In this document: one piece after another, positions 1-5,379 of the stretch
Numbering within the stretch: position 1 is the first letter of the stretch
Layout: every line of letters begins with the position of its first letter
NCBI GenBank assembly: GCA_027489835.1
Contig: JAIXZF010000144.1
Coordinates: 1-5,879, forward strand
From: Hyphomicrobiales bacterium
GTDB taxonomy: Bacteria > Pseudomonadota > Alphaproteobacteria > Rhizobiales > Beijerinckiaceae
Length of the DNA: 5,879 nt
Direction of reading: 5' to 3'
The notes under the pieces: model-generated
Database searches by the model: none
The model's input: the letters and a program-made list of their open reading frames with translations, nothing else
What the model was told of the DNA's origin: nothing
Program-made: the position numbers and the translations under genes

Positions 1-1
1 C

Positions 2-1471
2 ACGGTGGACATCACGGCAAAGGCCGGCGGACGCGTGCTCGATCTGCGCGCCACCGGGCAGGTCGTGCTCTTCGACGGCTTCCTCAAGGTCTACCAGGAA
101 GGCCGCGACGACGAGGATGACGAGGAAAGCCGCCGCCTGCCGCAGATGACGACGCACGAGAACCTGCGCGCCAAGGAGATCAGGGCGGTGCAGAGCTTCA
201 CCGAGCCGCCGCCGCGCTTCTCCGAGGCCAGCCTCGTCAAGCGCATGGAGGAACTCGGCATCGGCCGGCCCTCGACTTACGCCTCGATCCTGCAGGTTCT
301 GCGCGACCGCGAATACGTCTCGATCGACAAGAAGCGGCTGGTGCCCAACGACACCGGCCGCGTGCTCTCCTCCTTCCTCGAGAGCTTCTTCGCTCGCTAT
401 GTCGAGTACGACTTCACCGCGAGCCTCGAGAACGATCTCGACCGCATCTCCAACCACGAGGTGGACTGGAAGGAGATCATGCGCGCCTTCTGGGAGGAGT
501 TCTCGGCCGCCATCGCCGGCGCCAAGGATCTGCGCACCGGCGAGGTGATCGACAAGCTCGACGAGGCGCTGGGTCCGCACCTCTTCCCGGCCCGCGCCGA
601 CGGCTCCGACCCGCGCCAGTGCAAGGTCTGCGGCACCGGCCGGCTCGGCCTGCGCTTTTCCAAGACCGGCGGCTTCATCGGCTGCTCGAACTATCCCGAG
701 TGCCGCTACACCCGCCCGATGGCCGCGCCGTCCCCCGATGGCGACGGCAGCACCGAGGGCGGCGGCCAGCCCGGCGTGCGCATCATCGGCAAGGACCCCG
801 CCACGGGCCTTGACGTCACGGTGCGCGATGGCCGCTTCGGCGCCTACGTCCAGCTCGGCGAGGGCGAAAAGCCGAAGCGCCAGACGCTGCCCAAGGGCGT
901 TGCACCGGCCAATGTCGACCTCGAACGCGCGCTGGTGCTGCTGTCCCTGCCGCGCGAGGTAGCGCGGCATCCGGAGAGCGGAGAGCCCATCCTCGCCGGC
1001 ATCGGGCGCTATGGCCCCTATGTCCAGCACGGCAAGACCTACGCCAATATCGGCAAGGATGACGACATCCTGGAGATCGGCGCCAACCGCGCCATCGACC
1101 TGATCGTCGCCAAGGAGAGCGGGGCAGGGGGCGGCCGCCGCTTCGGCGGGGCTCCCGCCGGCCGCGCGCTGGGCGATCATCCCGAGGGCGGTGCCGTCAC
1201 CGTGCGGGCCGGCCGCTACGGGCCTTACGTCAACTGGGGCGCGGTCAACGCCACATTGCCCAAGAGCATCACCGAGGCGGCGATCACCTTCGATCAGGCC
1301 ATGGACCTCATCCGCGCCAAGATCGCCAGCGGCCCGCCTGCGAAAGCCGGGCGAAAGCCGGCCAAGGCGCCCGCGAAGGCCAAGGCCGGCGCCGCGAAGT
1401 CCGCGGCGAAGCCAGGAGCCGCCAAGAAGCCGGCCAAGCCGGCCGCGAAGAAGGCGGCACCCAAGGCTTGA
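2..1471 (+). CDS. topA: DNA topoisomerase I (type IA), C-terminal part, 5' end outside window
   Basis: Type IA topoisomerases relax negatively supercoiled DNA through a transient 5'-phosphotyrosine link. The reading frame is open from position 2 and the true start lies left of the window. The GTG at 5 encodes an internal Val; residues are numbered from it. Visible are an acidic stretch typical of alphaproteobacterial TopA (35-41), the conserved core block ending in GRPSTYA (87-93), one four-cysteine zinc ribbon (C206, C209, C227, C233), and three C-terminal DNA-binding repeats, each with a G-R-[FY]-G-x-Y-V core (276-282, 334-340, 403-409). The last 46 residues (443-488) form a disordered Lys/Ala/Pro tail with 13 lysines. 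The active-site tyrosine and Toprim domain should lie upstream, so integrity of the active site cannot be judged. E. coli TopA has more zinc ribbons; one is common in alphaproteobacteria. The family assignment is essentially certain. Confidence 0.97.
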   Translation, partial: TVDITAKAGGRVLDLRATGQVVLFDGFLKVYQEGRDDEDDEESRRLPQMTTHENLRAKEIRAVQSFTEPPPRFSEASLVKRMEELGIGRPSTYASILQVLRDREYVSIDKKRLVPNDTGRVLSSFLESFFARYVEYDFTASLENDLDRISNHEVDWKEIMRAFWEEFSAAIAGAKDLRTGEVIDKLDEALGPHLFPARADGSDPRQCKVCGTGRLGLRFSKTGGFIGCSNYPECRYTRPMAAPSPDGDGSTEGGGQPGVRIIGKDPATGLDVTVRDGRFGAYVQLGEGEKPKRQTLPKGVAPANVDLERALVLLSLPREVARHPESGEPILAGIGRYGPYVQHGKTYANIGKDDDILEIGANRAIDLIVAKESGAGGGRRFGGAPAGRALGDHPEGGAVTVRAGRYGPYVNWGAVNATLPKSITEAAITFDQAMDLIRAKIASGPPAKAGRKPAKAPAKAKAGAAKSAAKPGAAKKPAKPAAKKAAPKA

Positions 1472-1483
1472 GCCTCGACCCCG

Positions 1484-1580
1484 GTCATCCCGGCCTCGAG
1501 CCGGGATCACGCGCCGTTCCGCCCTGCTATGAGGGAGCCCGACAGCTCCCGCTCCGATCCCGGCCCGAGGCAGGGATGAC
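1484..1580. repeat. Composite palindromic intergenic repeat (REP/MITE-like)
   Basis: Two 25-nt arms, 1484-1508 and 1556-1580, are inverted copies matching at 23 of 25 positions. Each arm is itself a small hairpin. In the left arm ATCCCGGC (1487-1494) pairs perfectly with GCCGGGAT (1500-1507) around a 5-nt loop. The right arm forms the same hairpin with one mismatch. Between the arms lies a third hairpin, GGGAGC (1533-1538) with GCTCCC (1545-1550). The unit begins with GTCATCCCGG and ends with its complement, resembling the dispersed extragenic palindromes common in alphaproteobacterial genomes; that identification is from memory. It starts 12 bp after the topA stop and could act as a transcription terminator or mRNA 3'-end stabiliser, although no T-tract follows. 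No transposase gene or clear target-site duplication is visible. Confidence 0.8.
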
Positions 1581-1622
1581 GGCAACTGTGGCACGCTCGG
1601 GCGCAAGACATCGCAGTTGCCG
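1580..1622. repeat. Perfect 9-bp inverted repeat upstream of the alcohol dehydrogenase gene
   Basis: CGGCAACTG (1580-1588) is the exact reverse complement of CAGTTGCCG (1614-1622), with 25 nt between the arms. In RNA the stem could extend by about three more pairs, two of them G-U. The left arm abuts the end of the composite palindrome and shares one base with it. The right arm ends 48 bp before the ATG of the dehydrogenase gene. It could be an operator, a leader stem or the outer edge of the repeat element. The symmetry is seen directly; any function is inference. Confidence 0.55.
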
Positions 1623-1659
1623 CCTTGCCCGGTAGGCGTCACCATGCGCCGGTCATTCC

Positions 1660-1664
1660 AGGAG
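1660..1664 (+). promoter_or_regulatory. Ribosome binding site that sets the dehydrogenase start
   Basis: AGGAG lies 6 nt before the ATG at 1671. It favours this ATG over the in-frame upstream TTG at 1617 and ATG at 1644, which would add residues not found at the N-terminus of this family. Confidence 0.85.
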
Positions 1665-1670
1665 CATGTC

Positions 1671-2795
1671 ATGAAGTCCCGCGCCGCCGTCGCCTGGGAG
1701 GCCAACAAGCCTCTCACCATCGAGACCATCGATATTTCCGGCCCGAAGCCGGGCGAGGTGCTGGTCGAGGTGATGGCGACGGGGGTGTGCCATACCGATG
1801 CCTACACGCTGTCGGGGCTCGACTCGGAAGGCAAGTTCCCGGCGATCCTGGGCCATGAGGGCGCCGGCATCGTGCGCGAGATCGGCGCCGGCGTCACCTC
1901 GCTGAAGGTCGGCGACCACGTCATACCGCTCTACACGCCCGAGTGCCGGGCCTGCAAAACCTGCCTCTCGCAGCGCTCCAACCTGTGCACCGCCATCCGC
2001 TCCACGCAGGGGCAGGGCCTGATGCCGGACGGCACGTCGCGCTTCTCCTGCGAGGCCGTCGGGCAGGGCAACACCGTGTTCCACTACATGGGCTGCTCGA
2101 CCTTCTCGAACTTCACCGTGCTGCCCGAGATCGCGCTGGCGAAGGTTCGCGAGGACGCGCCCTTCGACAAGATCTGCTACATCGGCTGCGGCGTCACCAC
2201 GGGCATCGGCGCCGTCGTCTACACGGCCAAGGTCTGGCCGGGCGCGAACGTCGCCGTCTTCGGGCTCGGCGGCATCGGGCTCAACGTCATCCAGGGCGCG
2301 CGGATGGTGGGCGCCGACAGGATCGTCGGCATCGACCTCAATCCCGCCAAGGCCGAGATGGCCCGGAAGTTCGGCATGACGCACTTCGTCAATCCGGACG
2401 AGGTCGGGCGCGACAAGGTGGTCGAGGCCGTGCAGGACATCACCGGCGGCGGCGCAGATTTCTCCTTCGAGTGCATCGGCAGCACCGCCACCATGCGGCA
2501 GGCGCTCGAATGCTGCCATCGCGGCTGGGGCACCAGCGTCATCATCGGCGTCGCGCCGTCGGGTCAGGAAATCGCCACCCGTCCGTTCCAGCTCGTCACG
2601 GGCCGCACCTGGAAGGGCTCGGCCTTCGGTGGCGCGCGCGGGCGCACCGACGTGCCGAAGATCGTGGACTGGTACATGGAGGGCAAGATCGAGATCAACA
2701 GCCTCATCACCCACACAATGCCGCTGGACGAGATCAACACCGCCTTCGACCTGATGCACGAAGGCAAGTCGATCCGCTCCGTCGTCGTGTTCTGA
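1671..2795 (+). CDS. frmA: S-(hydroxymethyl)glutathione dehydrogenase / class III alcohol dehydrogenase
   Basis: This cytosolic zinc enzyme oxidises S-hydroxymethylglutathione, formed spontaneously from formaldehyde and glutathione, to S-formylglutathione with NAD+. The family also reduces S-nitrosoglutathione. The 374-aa product starts MKSRAAVAWEA, the usual N-terminus of the family, after a good ribosome binding site. Catalytic zinc ligands are C40, H62 (in GHEGAG) and C173 (in GCGVTTG). The structural zinc is held by C92, C95, C98 and C106. The Rossmann motif GLGGIG is at 198-203, with D222 at the end of the second strand fitting NAD+ preference. The block QGQGLMPDGTSRF, and R110 aligning with the class III substrate-binding Arg, separate it from ordinary alcohol dehydrogenases. 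It is about 5 residues longer than E. coli FrmA, mostly from a short insertion near 128-133. Neither S-formylglutathione hydrolase nor an FrmR-type regulator is adjacent. The symbols adhC and adhI are also used for this gene. Confidence 0.96.
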   Translation: MKSRAAVAWEANKPLTIETIDISGPKPGEVLVEVMATGVCHTDAYTLSGLDSEGKFPAILGHEGAGIVREIGAGVTSLKVGDHVIPLYTPECRACKTCLSQRSNLCTAIRSTQGQGLMPDGTSRFSCEAVGQGNTVFHYMGCSTFSNFTVLPEIALAKVREDAPFDKICYIGCGVTTGIGAVVYTAKVWPGANVAVFGLGGIGLNVIQGARMVGADRIVGIDLNPAKAEMARKFGMTHFVNPDEVGRDKVVEAVQDITGGGADFSFECIGSTATMRQALECCHRGWGTSVIIGVAPSGQEIATRPFQLVTGRTWKGSAFGGARGRTDVPKIVDWYMEGKIEINSLITHTMPLDEINTAFDLMHEGKSIRSVVVF

Positions 2796-2799
2796 AGCC

Positions 2800-3639
2800 T
2801 CAGCCTTCGCCGCTGCCCGGCTTTGTCAGCTGGCGGTGGACCTTGGCGAGGATGCTGGACGGGGTGATGTTCGAGCCCGCGGCCAGCACCTTGTTGGCCA
2901 TCCCGCTCACGATGATGGCGTCGCCGCGCATCAGGGCATCGAAGCCGTCCTGCGCGACGTCCTTCGGGTCGGACATGGGCAACTTGGCGATCAGCGTGTC
3001 CGACATGCCCGCTTTCGCGAAGATCGGCGTGCGCGTCGCGCCGGGCTGGAGGCAGGTCACGCTGACGCCGCTGCCGGCCAGTTCCTCGCGCAGCGCGGCG
3101 GCGAAGCTGTTCAGCAGGGCCTTGCTGCCATTGTACAGCGCCATGAACGGACCGGGCGTCTGCCCGGCGATGGAGCCGGTGATCAGGATGCGGCCCTCGC
3201 CCCGCTCCCGCATCGCGCGGCCGATGCGGTGCACGATGTCCAGCGTGCCGATCACGTTGATGTCGACCACGCGGCGCGCGTCCTCGAAGCGCTGATCGAG
3301 GAAAGCGTGGCCGAGGGTGATTCCGGCATTGGCGAAGAGGGCATCCACCGGCCGGCCCGTCGCCTGCACCGCGTCGTGCAGGTCCGCCACGCCCTCACGT
3401 GTCCCGAGGTCGACCTCGACGGCGGTGACGTGAACCCCGCGTTTGCGGAAGGTCTCGGCCGACTCGTGCACGGCCGGCTCGTCCGCGGCCAGAACGAGGT
3501 CGAAACGGTGGCGCGCCGCCAGTGTCGCGAGTTCGTAGCCGATGCCGCTGGACGCTCCGGTGATGACGGCGAGGCGATGCGGGCGGGGTGATGGTGCGGG
3601 GCCGGCTCCGGGAGCCGGATCGGTGGAGGCGTCTGCCAT
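2800..3639 (-). CDS. Classical short-chain dehydrogenase/reductase (SDR), substrate unknown
   Basis: This is a 279-aa NAD(P)-dependent oxidoreductase of the classical SDR family. After a Pro/Ala-rich N-terminal tail (7-20) come the cofactor motif TGASSGIG (27-34), D77 after the third strand, NAG (104-106), and the catalytic tetrad N128, S156, Y169 and K173 (YNGSK). All key residues are present, so it should be active. D53 near the end of the second strand hints at NAD(H), but this is weak. The family does not reveal the substrate. The chosen ATG (complement of 3637-3639) has a modest AAGG seven nt upstream and a normal start-to-Rossmann distance. The frame stays open upstream for another 61 codons without family-like sequence. 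The gene converges on frmA, with 4 bp between the stop codons, and diverges from the membrane protein gene. No partner gene indicates a pathway. Confidence 0.93.
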   Translation of the reverse strand: MADASTDPAPGAGPAPSPRPHRLAVITGASSGIGYELATLAARHRFDLVLAADEPAVHESAETFRKRGVHVTAVEVDLGTREGVADLHDAVQATGRPVDALFANAGITLGHAFLDQRFEDARRVVDINVIGTLDIVHRIGRAMRERGEGRILITGSIAGQTPGPFMALYNGSKALLNSFAAALREELAGSGVSVTCLQPGATRTPIFAKAGMSDTLIAKLPMSDPKDVAQDGFDALMRGDAIIVSGMANKVLAAGSNITPSSILAKVHRQLTKPGSGEG

Positions 3640-3707
3640 GAAGCTGCCTTGCGATGGCGTGCGCACATCGTGCGCCGCGGGCGGCCGGACCATACCGACA
3701 GGGCCTA

Positions 3708-3732
3708 AATGCCAGCCGGAGCCTGTGGTTCC
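3708..3732 (-). promoter_or_regulatory. Possible EcfG/RpoE2-type general stress promoter for the reductase
   Basis: Read on the minus strand, GGAAC (complement of 3728-3732) is followed after 16 nt by CATT (complement of 3708-3711), equivalent to GGAAC-N18-TT. This fits the consensus described for alphaproteobacterial general stress sigma factors (GGAAC, 16-19 nt, then CGTT or TT), with one mismatch to the four-base -10 form. It would give a leader of about 60 nt before the ATG at 3639. A chance match in this much sequence is possible. Confidence 0.3.
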
Positions 3733-3774
3733 GCCGTGTTCGCCACCTGGCGTCGCACGGACGCCCCGGAGCGC

Positions 3775-3802
3775 TTGATCCCGCGCCCGCTTGGCGTAAC
3801 CT
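3775..3802 (+). promoter_or_regulatory. Possible sigma-70-like promoter for the DUF2189 gene
   Basis: TTGATC (3775-3780) and TAACCT (3797-3802) are separated by 16 bp, a weak match to the alphaproteobacterial housekeeping pattern with a TTGAC-type -35 box. Transcription would start near 3808, just before the hairpin at 3813-3835. This is only a candidate. Confidence 0.3.
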
Positions 3803-3812
3803 CCCGTGGCCG

Positions 3813-3835
3813 GCAGCCCCACCGGGGAGGGCTGC
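3813..3835 (+). other. Leader hairpin upstream of the DUF2189 gene
   Basis: GCAGCCC (3813-3819) pairs perfectly with GGGCTGC (3829-3835) around a 9-nt loop that can itself pair as CCCC with GGGG in an alternative fold. It ends 13 nt before the strong ribosome binding site at 3849. It could stabilise or modulate the leader. Short GC-rich hairpins also arise by chance at this base composition. Confidence 0.35.
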
Positions 3836-3848
3836 GCGCTGCTTCATC

Positions 3849-3853
3849 GGAGG
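3849..3853 (+). promoter_or_regulatory. Strong ribosome binding site for the DUF2189 gene
   Basis: GGAGG lies 7 nt before the ATG at 3861 and clearly selects this start over the open frame that continues upstream. Confidence 0.85.
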
Positions 3854-3860
3854 TGACATC

Positions 3861-4682
3861 ATGACGACGTCCGTCGATGCCGAACTGTCCGCCCGCCTGC
3901 CCGATCCCGTCATCCGGCGCATCACGCGTCAGGACGTGGTCGACGCGCTCGCGGCAGGGCTCAGGGATTTCCGCGCCGCGCCGCTCTACGGGCTGTTCTT
4001 CGCCGCCGTCTATGCGCTCGGCGGCATCGCCATCTTCGCCAGTCTCTTCTGGCTCGATCTGAGCTATCTCGCCTATCCGCTCGCCGCCGGCTTCGCGATG
4101 ATAGGACCATTCGTCGCGAGCGGGCTTTACGAGGTCAGCCGCCGGCGCGAGCTCGGCCAGCCCTTGTCGTTTTCGGCGGTGCTGCTGTCGGTCTGGGGCC
4201 AGCGCAGCCGCGAGATGGGATGGATGGCGTTCGTCGCCATCTTCCTGCTGATCGTCTGGCTCTATCAGGTCAGGCTCCTGATCGCGCTGTTCCTTGGCCT
4301 GCGTCCCTTCGGCTCGCTGGCGGAGTTCATCTCCGTGGTGATCTCCACGCCGGAAGGCCTGACCTTCCTGCTGATCGGCCACATCGTCGGCGCGCTCCTT
4401 TCGGCGCTGGCCTTCACGCTCACCGTCGTGTCGTTCCCGCTGCTCGTCGATCGCGAGCATGACTTCGTCACCGCCATCATCACCAGCTTCCGCGCCGTCG
4501 CGACCAACCCGGTGGTGATGCTGGGCTGGGGCGCCTGCGTCGTGGCGCTGCTCATCATGGCGGCGATGCCGATGTTTCTTGGCCTGCTCGTCGTCCTGCC
4601 GGTGCTGGGCCACGCGACATGGCATCTTTACCGCCGCGTAGTCGAGCCGCTCGGGGCGGATGGCGCGGGTCTCGGCATCTGA
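3861..4682 (+). CDS. DUF2189 family integral membrane protein, function unknown
   Basis: The 273-aa product is a predicted inner-membrane protein with a hydrophilic N-terminus of about 40 residues and no cleavable signal peptide. Hydrophobic stretches lie near 44-64, 68-90, 119-147, 167-195 and 218-248, about five to six membrane spans. I recognise the DUF2189 (COG5473) pattern: the N-terminal FRAAPLYGLFF, then GPFVASGLYEVSRRRELG (82-99), LLVDREHDFVTAIITSFRA (194-212), and GLLVVLPVLGHATWHLYRR near the C-terminus (241-259). These conserved blocks carry charged residues and two histidines (H251, H255) beside membrane segments. No enzyme or transport motif is visible and the family has no established function that I know of. 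The gene has its own strong ribosome binding site and diverges from the reductase. plsY begins 85 bp downstream on the same strand. Confidence 0.9.
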   Translation: MTTSVDAELSARLPDPVIRRITRQDVVDALAAGLRDFRAAPLYGLFFAAVYALGGIAIFASLFWLDLSYLAYPLAAGFAMIGPFVASGLYEVSRRRELGQPLSFSAVLLSVWGQRSREMGWMAFVAIFLLIVWLYQVRLLIALFLGLRPFGSLAEFISVVISTPEGLTFLLIGHIVGALLSALAFTLTVVSFPLLVDREHDFVTAIITSFRAVATNPVVMLGWGACVVALLIMAAMPMFLGLLVVLPVLGHATWHLYRRVVEPLGADGAGLGI

Positions 4683-4767
4683 CGCGCTGCCGAGCAGGCC
4701 GCGCATTGCGGAGGCGGGCGGCAATCTCTAGGTTGGCGGTCCGCCTGAGCGCCCGGGAGCGACTGCC
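4683..4767 (+). promoter_or_regulatory. Gap between the DUF2189 gene and plsY, with a weak promoter candidate
   Basis: This 85-bp spacer holds a possible weak promoter, TTGCGG (4706-4711), 16 bp, then CTAGGT (4728-4733). It also has small imperfect dyads such as ATTGC (4705-4709) with GCAAT (4721-4725), and AGGCGG (4712-4717) with CCGCCT (4741-4746). None has the T-tract of an intrinsic terminator. Whether plsY-dprA has its own promoter or is read from the DUF2189 gene cannot be settled by eye. Confidence 0.3.
4755..4759 (+). promoter_or_regulatory. Ribosome binding site that sets the TTG start of plsY
   Basis: GGGAG lies 8 nt before the TTG at 4768. The nearby ATG at 4778 is out of frame. 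The in-frame GTG at 4789 has no comparable site and would remove seven residues, so the TTG is the best start. Confidence 0.7.
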
Positions 4768-5367
4768 TTGCCCGCCTATGGATTTCACGTGATCCTCACC
4801 TTCGTGCTGGGCTACCTGCTCGGTTCGATCCCGTTCGGCATCATCGTCACGAAGCTCGGCGGCGGGCCTGACCCGCGCACCATCGGCTCCGGCAACATCG
4901 GCGCCACCAACGTGCTGCGCTCGGGCAACAAGAAGCTCGCCGCGCTGACCCTGCTCGGCGATGCGCTGAAGGGCACGGTCGCCGTGCTGCTGGGCTGGTG
5001 GCTCGGAGGCGAGGGCACGGCGCTGGCGGCGGCGTTCGGCGCCTTCCTCGGCCATCTCTTCCCGATCTGGCTCGGCTTCAAGGGCGGCAAGGGCGTGGCC
5101 ACCTATCTCGGCGTGGCGCTCGCGCTGCAGCCCTGGGCGGCGCTGGTGTTCGCCGCAAGCTGGCTCGCCACCGCCAAGCTTTCGAAGTTCTCGTCCCTGT
5201 CCGCGCTCGTCGCCACCACCGCGACTCCTCTCGCGCTCTGGCTGCTCGGCCACGGGCGCATGGCCGCGCTGATGGCGGTGCTGACCGCGCTGCTCTGGTT
5301 CATGCACCGCGAGAACATCGCCCGGCTCGTGGCGGGCACAGAGGGCCGCATCGGCCAGAAGGGCTGA
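4768..5367 (+). CDS. plsY: Acyl-phosphate:glycerol-3-phosphate acyltransferase PlsY
   Basis: PlsY is the inner-membrane enzyme that moves an acyl chain from acyl-phosphate to glycerol-3-phosphate, the first committed step of phospholipid synthesis, working after PlsX. The 199-aa length is normal for the family, which has about five membrane spans. All three signature regions are present: GSIPFG (19-24) followed by DPRTIGSGNIGATNVLR (35-51); the conserved D65 and K68; GHLFPIWLGFKGGKGVAT (95-112); and HRENIARLVAGTE (180-192). The start is a TTG, supported by the GGGAG site before it. dprA follows after 12 bp, in the same reading frame past the TGA, so the two are very probably co-transcribed. 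The plsY-dprA pairing recurs in Hyphomicrobiales, from memory. Confidence 0.96.
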   Translation: MPAYGFHVILTFVLGYLLGSIPFGIIVTKLGGGPDPRTIGSGNIGATNVLRSGNKKLAALTLLGDALKGTVAVLLGWWLGGEGTALAAAFGAFLGHLFPIWLGFKGGKGVATYLGVALALQPWAALVFAASWLATAKLSKFSSLSALVATTATPLALWLLGHGRMAALMAVLTALLWFMHRENIARLVAGTEGRIGQKG

Positions 5368-5379
5368 CGAAAGCCCGTC

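Larger units (their letters stand above)
3640..3860. promoter_or_regulatory. Divergent intergenic promoter region
   Basis: These 221 bp separate the start codons of the reductase (leftward) and the DUF2189 gene (rightward) and must hold both promoters unless one gene is read from further away. Besides the elements listed separately, there is a tight dyad GCGCAC-ATC-GTGCGC at 3661-3675, which would lie in the reductase leader. Long open frames enter this region from both sides, but none shows family-like protein sequence, so I take it as non-coding. Confidence 0.6.

Noticed and set aside
1617..1670. N-terminal extension of FrmA from a TTG at 1617 or ATG at 1644
   Set aside because: The extra residues do not match the family, and the ribosome binding site lies just before the ATG at 1671.
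1653..2759. 368-codon open frame on the minus strand opposite frmA
   Set aside because: It is antisense to a clearly conserved enzyme and its product is rich in Asp, Arg, Ala and His with no recognisable fold. High GC content suppresses stop codons.
1943..3295. 450-codon plus-strand open frame spanning the end of frmA and much of the SDR
   Set aside because: It overlaps two well-supported genes in other frames and its product is Arg/His-rich and unlike any family.
2836..3591. 251-codon plus-strand frame opposite the SDR
   Set aside because: It is the antisense of a gene with every SDR motif intact, and the composition is typical of GC-rich shadow frames.
3640..3822. 61-residue N-terminal extension of the SDR
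   Set aside because: It is low-complexity Gly/Arg/Pro sequence with no family match, and the ATG at 3639 gives normal SDR spacing.
3705..4724. 339-codon minus-strand frame opposite the DUF2189 gene
   Set aside because: The product is dominated by Glu, Asp, Arg, Gln and His, as expected for the reverse of a hydrophobic protein. The plus-strand gene has conserved blocks and a strong ribosome binding site.
4705..4746. Intrinsic terminator after the DUF2189 gene
   Set aside because: The inverted repeats there are only 5-6 bp, mutually exclusive and lack a following T-tract.
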